Source: Hyphomicrobiaceae bacterium
Lineage (GTDB): Bacteria; Pseudomonadota; Alphaproteobacteria; Rhizobiales; Hyphomicrobiaceae
Assembly (NCBI GenBank): GCA_002919265.1
Contig: PKEY01000088.1
Span: 1 to 57,024, forward strand
Length of the DNA stretch: 57,024 nucleotides
Direction: 5' to 3'
Position 1 is the first letter of the stretch. Each line of letters starts with the position of its first letter. Of the stretch, positions 1 through 8,485 are shown piece after piece. The notes under the pieces were generated by a model. It was not told the origin of the DNA and searched no databases. It was given only the letters and a program-made list of their open reading frames with translations. The position numbers and the translations under genes are program-made.

Positions 1-1580
1 ATGATCGAGCGTTCGGAGCGCGCATAGAGCCGCGCCACCTCGCGGATCGTCTCTGCCGGAATCCCGCAGACAGGCTCCATGCGCTCGGGCGTGAAATCCG
101 CGACCCGTGCCTTCAGATCTTCAAAGCCAGTGGTATGCGCCTGGACGTACTGAACGTCGACCAGCCCTTCCGTGATGATCACGTTGAGCATGGCGTTGAG
201 CAGCGCCACGTCGCGACCTGGCTTGAATTGCAGGACGTAGCTGGCGTATCGCGCAAGCCCTTGGCTGTGGCCGCGCGGATCCATGACGATGAGCTTCGCC
301 CCGCGCTTGGCTGCATTCTTGAGATAAGTTGCAGCGACAGGATGGTTCTCCGTTGGCCGCGCGCCGATGACGATGATGCAATCGGCATCCTTGGCCGCCG
401 TGAACGGCGCGGTGACTGCGCCTGAGTTGAGGCCCTCCATCAGCGCGGCCACGGATGAGGCGTGGCACAGGCGCGTGCAGTGGTCGACGTTGTTGGTGCC
501 AAATCCCTGACGGATCAGCTTCTGGAACAGATAGGCTTCCTCATTCGAGCCCTTCGCAGAGCCAAAGCCTGCAAGCGCTTGACCGCCGTCGCGCTCGAGG
601 ATGCGCCGGAAGCCGGCGGCGGCCTTCTCCAGCGCCTCCTCCCAAGTTGCCTCGCGGAACACATCCCACGGATTCCGCGGATCGACGACGATGTCGCCGC
701 GCTTGGGTGCGTCCTCGCGGCGGATCAATGGCTTCTTCAGTCGGTCAGGGTGATGGATGTAATCGAATCCGAAGCGGCCTTTGACACAGAGCCGATTTTC
801 GTTTGCCGGACCGTTTCGACCGTCGACATAAAGAATTCGGTCGCCCTTCACGTACACCTTGGTCTGGCAGCCGACACCGCAGTACGGGCAAACCGTATCG
901 ACCGACCTCTCCTCGAACTCCACGCGCTTGCCCGAAGCATCGAGCAGGTTGGCTTCCATGAGAGCGCCGGTCGGGCAGGCCTGCACACACTCGCCGCACG
1001 CCACGCAGGTCGAGTCACCCATGGGCTTATCGAAATCGAACACCGGCCTGGCGTCGAAGCCGCGATACGCCATGCCGATGACGTCGTTCATTTGCACTTC
1101 GCGGCAGGCGCGCACGCATAGGCCGCATTTGATGCAGGCGTCGAGGTTGACCGCGATCGCCGCGTGCGAGTTGTCCGCCGCCGGCATGTCGGCGCGCGGA
1201 TAGCGGCTCGAAGTCGCGATCCCCATCGCTGCGACCCAGTTCCAGAACTTGGAAGCCGGATCGTGGCTCTCCTCTTTCGGCGGCTGATCGGCGATGAGAA
1301 GCTCGAAGACCATCTCGCGGCTCTTGCGAGCGCGCTCGCTGGCGGTCTTCACCTTCATGCCCGGCGTTGGCTTGCGGATGCAGGAAGCGGCAAGCACGCG
1401 CTCGCCTTCGATCTCCACCATGCACGCCCGGCAATTGCCGTCGGCGCGATAGCCCGGCGCGGGGTTCCAGCACAGGTGCGGAATCGTCGTGCCATACCGC
1501 TGCGCGACTTGCCAGATGGTTTCGCCTTCGTTGGCTTCGACGAGCTTGCCGTCGAGCTCGAACGTGATTTTCTCGGACAT
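1..1580 (-). CDS. fdhA: NAD-dependent formate dehydrogenase alpha (catalytic) subunit, partial
   Basis: Large subunit that oxidises formate to CO2 at a bis-pterin molybdenum or tungsten centre and passes electrons through Fe-S clusters to the beta subunit. The first 526 residues are present; the C-terminal part lies beyond the left edge. An N-terminal [2Fe-2S] domain (C37, C50, C53, C67) is followed by two ferredoxin-type clusters (C149/152/155/159 and C192/195/198/202) and the C231-PYCGVGC cluster closed by C265. The metal ligand is C372 in RLCHASSVAAL, encoded by TGC, so it is not selenocysteine. The start ATG is at 1578-1580. The gene diverges from a DUF2267 gene and is therefore separated from its beta-subunit gene. 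Its closest known type is Fdh1A/FdsA of methylotrophs. Whether it uses W or Mo cannot be read from the sequence. Confidence 0.95.
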   Translation of the reverse strand, partial: MSEKITFELDGKLVEANEGETIWQVAQRYGTTIPHLCWNPAPGYRADGNCRACMVEIEGERVLAASCIRKPTPGMKVKTASERARKSREMVFELLIADQPPKEESHDPASKFWNWVAAMGIATSSRYPRADMPAADNSHAAIAVNLDACIKCGLCVRACREVQMNDVIGMAYRGFDARPVFDFDKPMGDSTCVACGECVQACPTGALMEANLLDASGKRVEFEERSVDTVCPYCGVGCQTKVYVKGDRILYVDGRNGPANENRLCVKGRFGFDYIHHPDRLKKPLIRREDAPKRGDIVVDPRNPWDVFREATWEEALEKAAAGFRRILERDGGQALAGFGSAKGSNEEAYLFQKLIRQGFGTNNVDHCTRLCHASSVAALMEGLNSGAVTAPFTAAKDADCIIVIGARPTENHPVAATYLKNAAKRGAKLIVMDPRGHSQGLARYASYVLQFKPGRDVALLNAMLNVIITEGLVDVQYVQAHTTGFEDLKARVADFTPERMEPVCGIPAETIREVARLYARSERSI

Positions 1581-1711
1581 TTCCAACCCCTGGCTCAACC
1601 TGTGCTGCTGTTCGTGCGTTTTGCCCTGGCGCTGATTTGACCCGGCGCATTCACGACGCGCCCAGCGCGTCTGACAATCGTGCCTGGAACCTTCCCCAGG
1701 GAGTCATGACG

Positions 1712-2161
1712 ATGACACTGCCATCTACCATAGCGCATGCCGTGCAGCAGACGCAGGAATGGCTGAAAGAGCTGCGCGACAATGGCGGATTGGCGAGCGA
1801 AGGCGAAGCCTACGCGGTGCTGCGCGCCGTTCTTCACCAACTTCGCGACCGCCTGACGCTCGCGGAAGCCGTCGACCTCGGCCAACAGCTTCCGCTCATC
1901 ATACGTGGAATCTACTACGAAGGCTGGCGGCCGTCCCATGCACCGGAAAAGATCCGCACAAAGCAGAAGTTCCTCGACCAGGTCACGATGCGTCTGCTGC
2001 CGCATCAAATTCCGCCCGAGCCGGCGGTCCGCGACGTGTTCGCCCTGCTGGCCCACCACCTCGATCCCGGCGAAATAGCGGACGTGATCGATCAGCTTCC
2101 GGCCGAGATCAAGGAGCTGTGGCCCGAAACTGCGCGGACCTTCCGTGCGCGTGCTGGCTGA
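1712..2161 (+). CDS. DUF2267 family protein
   Basis: A 149-residue protein of the DUF2267 family, recognised by the helical core with the YYEGWRP motif and the C-terminal DPGEIADVIDQLP segment. The molecular function of the family is not established; members often sit near stress or acetate/PHB genes. The start at 1712 is preferred over the ATG at 1706 because AGGGAG at 1698-1703 then lies 8 bases upstream. It is the only plus-strand gene among the formate dehydrogenase genes and lies between the cupin (convergent) and fdhA (divergent), so it cannot share a transcript with them. No signal peptide or membrane segment is seen. Confidence 0.8.
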   Translation: MTLPSTIAHAVQQTQEWLKELRDNGGLASEGEAYAVLRAVLHQLRDRLTLAEAVDLGQQLPLIIRGIYYEGWRPSHAPEKIRTKQKFLDQVTMRLLPHQIPPEPAVRDVFALLAHHLDPGEIADVIDQLPAEIKELWPETARTFRARAG

Positions 2162-2221
2162 TATGACCAGGGAGGAGATCACTACCCGAAAGCACTCCTG
2201 AATCGCCAGAGCCCGTCGACC

Positions 2222-2512
2222 TCAGCCTTTGAGCTCGATCTCTATGAACGCGAATTCGCCCTCGCTCGCGTTGATGACATTGTGGTGCACGCCCGCCTTC
2301 CGGAAGTACGAAACACCGAGCTTCAGATCGGCATAGGTCTCCTCCCCTTCGGGCGAAACGAGCTTCAAACGTCCATTGCCGGCGGGCACCACCACGTAAT
2401 CCAATTCGTGAACGTGAAAGCCTGTCTCGGCGCCGGGGGCGAATCGCCATTCCGTCACGCGAACCCGCTCATTGTCGACCTGCACTGTCGGTACGGCACG
2501 CGGCGCTGTCAT
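2222..2512 (-). CDS. small cupin-domain protein
   Basis: A 96-residue single-domain cupin. The usual metal-site pattern is present as HVHELDYVVVPAGNG near residues 33-47, with a second motif around HHNVINASEGEFAFIE near residues 76-91. The start codon overlaps the stop of fdhB by 4 bases (ATGA), so it is translationally coupled and is the last gene of the ligase/fdhB operon. Such stand-alone cupins can be enzymes or small-molecule sensors. Its position suggests a link to formate or a related small carboxylate, but that is inference and no substrate can be assigned. Confidence 0.8.
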   Translation of the reverse strand: MTAPRAVPTVQVDNERVRVTEWRFAPGAETGFHVHELDYVVVPAGNGRLKLVSPEGEETYADLKLGVSYFRKAGVHHNVINASEGEFAFIEIELKG

Positions 2513-4230
2513 CGAAAATCCTCCGGGAAATATTTGAGAACCGATCGCAAGGGATTAGGCGCGGCCTGACCCAGGCCGCAGATGGAGGCGTCTGCCATCA
2601 CCTGCGCCAGGTCTTCAAGCAGCTCCTTGTCCCAGTGCGGCTCGGACATGAGCTTGACCGCTTTTTCCGTGCCATTGCGGCACGGCGTACATTGGCCACA
2701 GCTCTCCTCCCGGAAGAACTTCATGAGATTGAGGGCGACAGCCTTCATGTCGTCCTTGTCGGACAGGATGACGACGGCATGGCTCCCCACGAAACACCCG
2801 TGATTCTCGAGCTGTCCGAAATCAAGCGGAAGATCGGCCATCGACGCCGGAAGGATGCCGCCCGAGGCTCCGCCCGGCAGATAGCCCTTGAACGTGTGCC
2901 CTTCGGCCATGCCGCCGCAAAGCTCAATAAGATCCCGAACAGTCGAGCCCGCAGGTGCAAGCACCACGCCGGGATTCTTTACACGTCCGGAAACGGAGTA
3001 TGAGCGGAAGCCTTTCGCACCATTCTTGCCCTGCGACGCGAACCACTCCGCGCCTTTGGCCAGAATTTGCGGCACCCAGTAAAGCGTCTCGACATTGTTG
3101 ACGAGCGTCGGCCGCCCGAATATGCCCACTTGCGCGACGTATGGCGGCCGATGCCGCGGCAGACCGCGCTTTCCTTCGATCGACTCGATCATCGCGCTTT
3201 CTTCACCGCAGATGTAGGCGCCAGCGCCGCGGCGAATATGGACTTTCGTGTGGCGTGACAGGCCCGCGGCTTCGAGCTTCGGCACCTCGCGTCGCAAAAT
3301 TTCGAGCACGGCGGGATATTCATCCCGCATGTAGATGAAAACCTCGGATGCCTCGACGGCCCAGGCGCCGATCAGCATGCCCTCGAGGAACTGGTGTGGG
3401 CGGCGTTCCAGGTAATACCGGTCCTTGAACGTGCCCGGCTCGCCCTCGTCGCCGTTGACCGCCATGAACCGCGGGCCTGGCTCTGCGCGCACGAGGCTCC
3501 ACTTGCGGCCCGTTGGAAATCCCGCACCGCCGAGCCCGCGCAGGCCGCCATCCGAAAGCGTCGCGATCACATCCTCAACGATGCGCTCGCCTGAAAGACA
3601 GGCTTCGAGCACCTTGTAACCGCCCTCGGCGCGATAGGCCTCGAGGTCTTGATAGGCTGGAACATTCGGATGCGTGTTTCCGGATTCCACTACAGCAAGC
3701 ACACGCTCCAGCGTGGCGCGATCGACATGCCGATGCCCCACTTCGACCGCGGGCGCCATATCGCAAGAGCCCATGCACGGCGCGCGGACGACGCGCACAT
3801 TCGGCAGCTGCTCCTGCTGGAGCGCCTTCAGAAGCTCCTCTGCGCCCGCGAGCATGCAGGAGAGGCTATCGCAGACGCGCACCGTGACGGCCGGCGGCCG
3901 CGGCTCTCCGTCGTTCACCACGTCGAAGTGCGCGTAGAACGTGGCGACCTCGTAAACCTCCGCCATCGGAATGCGCATCAGCTCAGCGAGGCCATGCAGA
4001 TGGCCAGCCGGCAAGCAGTGCTCCGCATCCTGAATTTTATGCAGGTACTCGATGAGCAGCGCGCGCTCATATGGGCCCGGACCGATCAACTGCCGTACGG
4101 CCTCGACCTCCTCCTGGCGCAGCACGCGGCCCTTCGGGAACATCGGCGCCTTGCGCCGGCCTGAACCCGGTCGATTGGATCGCCCCCCGTTTCCATTAGA
4201 GCGAGGACCTGAATTGCTCATATCGTTCAT
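2509..4230 (-). CDS. fdhB: NAD-dependent formate dehydrogenase beta subunit (FdsG-FdsB fusion)
   Basis: A 573-residue diaphorase subunit that takes electrons from FdhA and reduces NAD+. A NuoE-like thioredoxin-fold domain (about residues 38-180) with [2Fe-2S] ligands C120, C125, C152 and C156 is fused to a NuoF-like domain. The latter has the FMN/NADH loops RGLGGAGFPTGRKW (231-244) and NGDEGEPGTFKDR (259-271), ICGEES (340-345), and the [4Fe-4S] motif ESCGQCTPCR with C511, C514, C517 and C551. The fusion and the length match Fdh1B of Methylorubrum extorquens rather than the separate FdsG and FdsB of Cupriavidus. The first 37 residues are a basic Gly/Ser/Asn-rich tail. Overlaps of 4 bases with genes on both sides show translational coupling. 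Confidence 0.96.
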   Translation of the reverse strand: MNDMSNSGPRSNGNGGRSNRPGSGRRKAPMFPKGRVLRQEEVEAVRQLIGPGPYERALLIEYLHKIQDAEHCLPAGHLHGLAELMRIPMAEVYEVATFYAHFDVVNDGEPRPPAVTVRVCDSLSCMLAGAEELLKALQQEQLPNVRVVRAPCMGSCDMAPAVEVGHRHVDRATLERVLAVVESGNTHPNVPAYQDLEAYRAEGGYKVLEACLSGERIVEDVIATLSDGGLRGLGGAGFPTGRKWSLVRAEPGPRFMAVNGDEGEPGTFKDRYYLERRPHQFLEGMLIGAWAVEASEVFIYMRDEYPAVLEILRREVPKLEAAGLSRHTKVHIRRGAGAYICGEESAMIESIEGKRGLPRHRPPYVAQVGIFGRPTLVNNVETLYWVPQILAKGAEWFASQGKNGAKGFRSYSVSGRVKNPGVVLAPAGSTVRDLIELCGGMAEGHTFKGYLPGGASGGILPASMADLPLDFGQLENHGCFVGSHAVVILSDKDDMKAVALNLMKFFREESCGQCTPCRNGTEKAVKLMSEPHWDKELLEDLAQVMADASICGLGQAAPNPLRSVLKYFPEDFR

Positions 4231-5108
4231 CTATACCCCGCCAACGCCTGCCGCATTGTCACTCCCACCAGGTCGGCCCTGGGCGCGATCACGACGCCCG
4301 CCTCCCGTAACGCTTCCATCTTGGCCTTTGCACTGCCCATTTGGCCAGCCGCGAGTGCACCCGCATGACCCATTCTCCGTTGTTGCGGGGCATTTTGGCC
4401 AACCACGATCGCCACGATGGGCTTCTCGGGCTTCAGCTCCTTAATCAACGCGGCCGCTTCCTCCTCATCCGTTCCGCCGATCTCTCCGATGAGGATGATA
4501 CCCTCGGTGGCGGGATCCTCCAAAAACAGCCGCACACAATCCGCGAGACTGACACCGTGGACGGGATCACCGCCGACTCCGATCGTCGCCGACTGCCCGA
4601 GGCCCGCGGCTGTGGTTTGGGCGACGATTTCGCTCGTCAGCGATGCAGAGCGCGACGCAATCCCGACCGGCCCTTTGCAGGCGTTGATCGTCGTCATCAC
4701 GCCAAGCTGCGTTTCGCCCGGAACGAGGATGCCCTGCGAATTGGGGCCCACCAGCCGCGTACGCGATCCTTGAAGCCTCTGCCGCACGCGGATCATGTCG
4801 AGGACAGGAACGCGCTCCGTCACGCAAACAAGAAGCTCGATGCCGGCATCAATCGCCTCGATCATCGCGTCGGCGGCGCTGGCCGGCGGCACGAACACCA
4901 GGCTGGCCGTCGCTCCCGTTGCCGCCACGGCCTCCACTACAGTGTCGAAGACGGGCACATCAAGATGCCGCCGTCCACCTTTCCCGGGCGTCACACCGCC
5001 GACGACCTGTGTGCCATAGGCCACCATGCGGCCGACGTGGTAGGTCGCGGCACGGCCAGTCAGGCCTTGGCAGATGACACGCGTCTCTTTTGTTGCAAGG
5101 ACAGCCAT
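4227..5108 (-). CDS. SucD/MtkB-like ADP-forming acyl-CoA ligase, alpha subunit
   Basis: A 293-residue alpha subunit of the succinyl-CoA synthetase/malate-CoA ligase family. The CoA-binding Rossmann domain (VICQGLTGRAATYH, GGVTPGKGG) and the phosphorylated histidine in RRMGHAGAL are intact, so phosphoryl transfer looks possible. The acid-binding loops differ from true SucD: GPNCPG is GPNSQG and SRSGTLTYE is SRSASLTSE. This suggests a substrate other than succinate, although malate-CoA ligase remains possible. The ATG at 5106-5108 overlaps the beta-subunit stop by one base (TGATG), and the stop overlaps fdhB by 4 bases. The acid substrate is unknown; formate or oxalate are suggested only by the neighbours. 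Confidence 0.85.
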   Translation of the reverse strand: MAVLATKETRVICQGLTGRAATYHVGRMVAYGTQVVGGVTPGKGGRRHLDVPVFDTVVEAVAATGATASLVFVPPASAADAMIEAIDAGIELLVCVTERVPVLDMIRVRQRLQGSRTRLVGPNSQGILVPGETQLGVMTTINACKGPVGIASRSASLTSEIVAQTTAAGLGQSATIGVGGDPVHGVSLADCVRLFLEDPATEGIILIGEIGGTDEEEAAALIKELKPEKPIVAIVVGQNAPQQRRMGHAGALAAGQMGSAKAKMEALREAGVVIAPRADLVGVTMRQALAGYR

Positions 5109-6277
5109 CACGCGGCCTTAAGTGTTGCGAGTTGTACGGCTGTATTGACCGCCTGCCACATGTCCGCCGTCTCTACGACAGAAACGCCGTAGCTCTTGAG
5201 ACGTGTCGCAGCAAATTCGGCGTTATTCCCAGCAAGGCGCACAACGATCGGAACCGAGCATCCGAACCGGCGAAAAGCGATGCCAATGCCATCGGCGATC
5301 GTATCGCAGCGTTGCATTCCGCCGCCGTGAACATTGACCAGCACGCTGCGCACTTGCGGATTGGTCGCGATCAGTCCGAAGGCATACGCAATGTCGAGGC
5401 TCGTGGCGGTGGTGCGGATGTCCATGAAGTTGGCCGCGCGTCCACCTGCCTGATGCAACAGATCAAGGGTCGCCAGGGCCAAACCAGCACCATTCACAAC
5501 GACTCCAATATCGCCGTCGAGCTTCAAATAGTTGATCTGATGACGATCGGCGGCCAGCATCACGGAATCGTTGTCCTCGCCCTCATTGACGTCCTGCAAC
5601 GCCGCGATGTCGGGATGTCGGAACAGCGCGTGGTCGTCGATGGTCACTTTGGCATCGAGGGCGACGAAATCCCCGGAGGGCGTCAAAGCGAGCGGACTGA
5701 TTTCGACCAGAATAGCGTCGAGTGATACAGCTGCCTCAGCAATTTGCGACAGCCGCTTCGCGAAAAGCGACCTTTGCACTGGCTCGAAGCCAAAGGGGCT
5801 CGCAGCACGGTCAAAATCGCCTCTGGCCGTGCTGCCAACGATCTCCAGGGGAAGGACGGTGCCGTCGCCACATCCAGCAGAGCGCTCATCGTCGCGATCC
5901 CGAGTGACGAGGATTAGCTGTCCCCTCGATCGGTCGACGACAGCAGCGCAATAGAAGCTGCGCACAACCGGGACTGCTTCTTCGATATAAACCCAGCGCA
6001 CTTCCTCACCAGCGGGGCCAGTCTGATTTGTCATCAGCCGTCGCCCGATGATTTCGGCTGCGATCGTGCCAACTTCGTCAGGGCTGGTTGCGAACCGGAT
6101 CCCACCACCAGCTGCGCGCTCACCGGCCTGGATTTGCGCCTTGACGACGAACTCCCGAACGTTCAGCCGACGCGCAACCGATGCCGCCTCTGCGCCGCTC
6201 GCCGCAAGCCGGCCGCGAGGGATCATGATACCAAATCGGGTGAGAAGCTCCTTCGCCTGGAACTCGTGCAGGTTCAT
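5108..6277 (-). CDS. SucC/MtkA-like acyl-CoA ligase beta subunit, degenerate motifs
   Basis: A 389-residue ATP-grasp beta subunit, full length for the SucC family (MNLHEFQAKELL start, VNGAGLALATLD, VVRLAGNNAE). Several usually invariant positions have changed. The nucleotide loop AGGRGKAGG reads AGERAAGGG. The magnesium-site EINPL reads EISPL, while the paired Asp in ALDAK is kept. NFLDVGGGA reads NFMDIRTTA, and NIFGGI reads NVHGGG. These are family-level comparisons from memory. The protein may have altered chemistry or substrate, or may be losing activity; the clean frame and tight coupling argue against simple decay. The start at 6277 has GGAGGAG about 9 bases upstream. It is the first gene of the operon ending with fdhB and the cupin. 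Confidence 0.82.
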   Translation of the reverse strand: MNLHEFQAKELLTRFGIMIPRGRLAASGAEAASVARRLNVREFVVKAQIQAGERAAGGGIRFATSPDEVGTIAAEIIGRRLMTNQTGPAGEEVRWVYIEEAVPVVRSFYCAAVVDRSRGQLILVTRDRDDERSAGCGDGTVLPLEIVGSTARGDFDRAASPFGFEPVQRSLFAKRLSQIAEAAVSLDAILVEISPLALTPSGDFVALDAKVTIDDHALFRHPDIAALQDVNEGEDNDSVMLAADRHQINYLKLDGDIGVVVNGAGLALATLDLLHQAGGRAANFMDIRTTATSLDIAYAFGLIATNPQVRSVLVNVHGGGMQRCDTIADGIGIAFRRFGCSVPIVVRLAGNNAEFAATRLKSYGVSVVETADMWQAVNTAVQLATLKAA

Positions 6278-6706
6278 CTGCGGCGCTCCTCCTGCAGGCA
6301 GCCGCAGGCACAAGCAGCCACTTGCCCATCCTGCGGCGTGTTCTCATTCCCCCCGTGAGATGAATTGCGGCATTCCGGCAAATGCCAGCCTTCCTTATCC
6401 GAGTGGCTTTCGCTTATGCCAGCGCATTTGGGCGCCTCTGGCATACCAAATACAATATGCCAATTGCGCTGAACTGTCGAGCGTGCCACGATGCATTCAT
6501 TCCGTTCTGGACGAAGAGGGGGAAATCTGGTGTTGAGACGCTTCCGCTGTAGGAGCGATCCTCAGCGTATTTCCACTCAACGAATGACGGGAAAGGGTCG
6601 GCAGGGGATTATGGAGACACAGTTGCGCCCCTCGACCGCACGCCGAGCATCAAAGCCAGCGCGTTTCGCAAACGGCTGACAATGAAATATGCGCCGGGAG
6701 AATGGA
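6278..6706. other. divergent intergenic region, ligase/fdh operon versus terC
   Basis: A 429-bp stretch without a convincing gene. It separates the SucC-like gene (minus) from the TerC-like gene (plus) and so should hold promoters for both. It contains four copies of TGGCAT: one on the plus strand at 6439-6444 and three on the minus strand at 6457-6462, 6416-6421 and 6382-6387. One pair forms the operator-like site described separately. No clear -35/-10 pair stands out. Confidence 0.6.
6439..6462. promoter_or_regulatory. operator-like inverted repeat upstream of the ligase/fdh operon
   Basis: TGGCATA (6439-6445) and TATGCCA (6456-6462) form an inverted repeat with 10 bases between the arms. 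The first 16 bases match the motif found before tctA and gntR at 13 of 16 positions. Read along the gene it precedes, the motif has the same orientation at all three sites. It lies 162 bases before the start of the SucC-like gene. This suggests control by the GntR protein encoded at 11428. It is a weaker match than the other two sites. Confidence 0.5.
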
Positions 6707-7477
6707 ATGGAATTGTTAGTTGCAGCAGGCGCTGTCACTGACCAAGCGGCCGATTATCTCAACGGATTGTTCGGCCTCGATACGACGACCATCATAAATA
6801 TCCTACGGATCATCGGCATCGACATCATTCTAGCCGGCGATAACGCCGTCGTTATCGCTCTAGCATGCCGATCTCTGCCACCACGCCAGCGTACGGCTGG
6901 CATTATTCTGGGCGCCGGCGTCGCCGTCCTTCTCCGGATTTTTTTCACGGTCATCATCCAGTTCCTTCTCGAGGTTCAGTTCCTGAAACTCGTTGGCGGC
7001 CTCATTCTTTTCTGGATCGCCATCAAGTTGCTCACATCCGAGGAAGGAAGTGAAGATAACGTCAAAAGCGGTTCCAATCTTTTTGAGGCCGTGAGAATTG
7101 TGGCCATCGCGGACCTTGTGATGAGCCTCGACAATATGCTGGCGATCGCTGCCGCAGCAGGCGGCAACACGTATCTCATCATTTTTGGTCTAGCCCTCAG
7201 TATCCCGCTCGTTGTTGCGGGATCGACATTAATCATGGCGCTCTTGACCCGCTTCCCGATTTTCGTGTGGGCAGGTGCGGCATTGCTTGGCTGGATTGCT
7301 GGGGAACTCATTGCAACCGAGCCCGTCATGAGACCGGTCATCGATGCCATTTCGCAAACGCTGCAGGCCACGCCAAAGCTGATAGCGCGCGTGATGGAAG
7401 TCATCGGCGCATGTCTCGTCCTGCTGATTGGCTGGATCATTCTGCGCCGCTCAGGCAAATCCGTCGGACACGCCTGA
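6707..7477 (+). CDS. TerC/YjbE family integral membrane protein
   Basis: A 256-residue inner-membrane protein of the TerC family, with about seven hydrophobic segments. It carries the two family signatures with membrane-embedded acidic residues: DIILAGDNAVVIALA in the first half and DLVMSLDNMLAIAAA in the second. Members are linked to metal (Mn2+) export or to tellurium resistance; which applies here is unknown. The ATG at 6707 is chosen because GGGAG at 6696-6700 lies 6 bases upstream; an in-frame ATG at 6689 has no such site. It diverges from the acyl-CoA ligase/formate dehydrogenase operon and ends at a good terminator 23 bases after the stop. Confidence 0.9.
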   Translation: MELLVAAGAVTDQAADYLNGLFGLDTTTIINILRIIGIDIILAGDNAVVIALACRSLPPRQRTAGIILGAGVAVLLRIFFTVIIQFLLEVQFLKLVGGLILFWIAIKLLTSEEGSEDNVKSGSNLFEAVRIVAIADLVMSLDNMLAIAAAAGGNTYLIIFGLALSIPLVVAGSTLIMALLTRFPIFVWAGAALLGWIAGELIATEPVMRPVIDAISQTLQATPKLIARVMEVIGACLVLLIGWIILRRSGKSVGHA

Positions 7478-7499
7478 TCGACAAGGCCAACGTTGCGAG

Positions 7500-7531
7500 G
7501 CTGCCTCGGATATTCCGGGGCAGCTCCTTTT
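7500..7531 (+). terminator. rho-independent terminator after terC
   Basis: The arms GCTGCCTCGG (7500-7509) and CCGGGGCAGC (7515-7524) pair over 10 bp with one G-T wobble and a 5-base loop, followed by TCCTTTTC. It lies just after the TerC-like gene. The rest of 7532-7838 shows no gene. Confidence 0.7.
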
Positions 7532-7838
7532 CGAGCGCGCTTTCGGCGACTTTCGTTCAAACCTGAGGAAGATGTGGCGTGAGGAAATCCGCGTGTGAGC
7601 CTTCGATCCAGGCCAGTATATCGCCAGCCTCTAGCCAGCATCCGTCGAAACTCGGCCTCTATAGACTGAAGCAACTACAAGATCGGGACAACGGACAACG
7701 TACAGTTCCTAGATAAAACAAGAGGGCGCCGAAGCATTCGCTTTCCGCGCCCAGTCGTTCCCCTTCCGCCCCCTATTTTTATATAAGTTTATCCGTCCCC
7801 AAGAGGCCTTTCTACTTTTTGTTGCGGCCAGGGTTGGC

Positions 7839-8357
7839 TCAATAGCCAAGATAGGCTTCAAGCGGCCCCTTCGGTAACGGAACCAGGAACCAAACCTCGA
7901 ACATCAGGAATAAAAACACAGGAACAGCGATGCCAACAAGCGCTGCTCGGAGGATTGATTCACGCCCCAAGACCAGCATAAAGGCCATGATGAAAATTGC
8001 CGATGACACGTAAAGGCCGAGATATTGGATCGCCCCTACGTACACGATGGCCGGCACCAGAACGGCAAGCACCCTCATAAAGGCCGTCTTGGTCACAAAA
8101 GCGTCGCTTCCGTTTCCGCCCTTAGCCAGAACAGCCCGGGCTAAATTCACGAAACTTGCCCCGGCCAATATCACCGCGATGTAGAACGGAAAATATCCTG
8201 ACGCCGGCCCCTCGTTTTCCCGCCAGTCGAATCCTAGCCGCGTACTGTCGTAGATCACGATTGAACTGACGAGCAGAAGCAGCAGGGCGACGACGATATC
8301 CATCGTCCTGTTCGATACGAGGCCTGGTTCGTCGCCGGAACCTTCATTACCGTGCAT
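7839..8357 (-). CDS. tctB: TTT transporter small membrane subunit, TctB-like
   Basis: A 172-residue protein with four hydrophobic segments, typical of the poorly conserved TctB subunit that accompanies TctA in tripartite tricarboxylate transporters of the inner membrane. Recognisable family features are the first segment followed by GPASGYFPFYIAVILAGASF (residues about 50-70) and the C-terminal PKGPLEAYLGY. It is the last gene of a tctA-tctC-tctB set, 128 bases after tctC. The usual order is C-B-A, so this set is rearranged. The substrate is not visible in the sequence; the setting suggests oxalate. Confidence 0.85.
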   Translation of the reverse strand: MHGNEGSGDEPGLVSNRTMDIVVALLLLLVSSIVIYDSTRLGFDWRENEGPASGYFPFYIAVILAGASFVNLARAVLAKGGNGSDAFVTKTAFMRVLAVLVPAIVYVGAIQYLGLYVSSAIFIMAFMLVLGRESILRAALVGIAVPVFLFLMFEVWFLVPLPKGPLEAYLGY

Positions 8358-8485
8358 CTGGCTTCCTTTTTTATATTTCGAGCCTGAGCTTGACCTCTCG
8401 CGAGCCGCAAGTTTTCCGTAACCGCGCAGCTCCCCTCGCAGGAATCATCGGGCCAAGCCGGCGGATCACCAGCTTGGCCGGCGTA

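Noticed and set aside
465..467. Selenocysteine at the formate dehydrogenase active site
   Set aside because: The codon is TGC (Cys372) on the minus strand, and the frame has no internal TGA.
1595..2182. 195-codon minus-strand frame opposite the DUF2267 gene
   Set aside because: The plus-strand frame matches DUF2267 and has a ribosome site; the antisense frame matches nothing.
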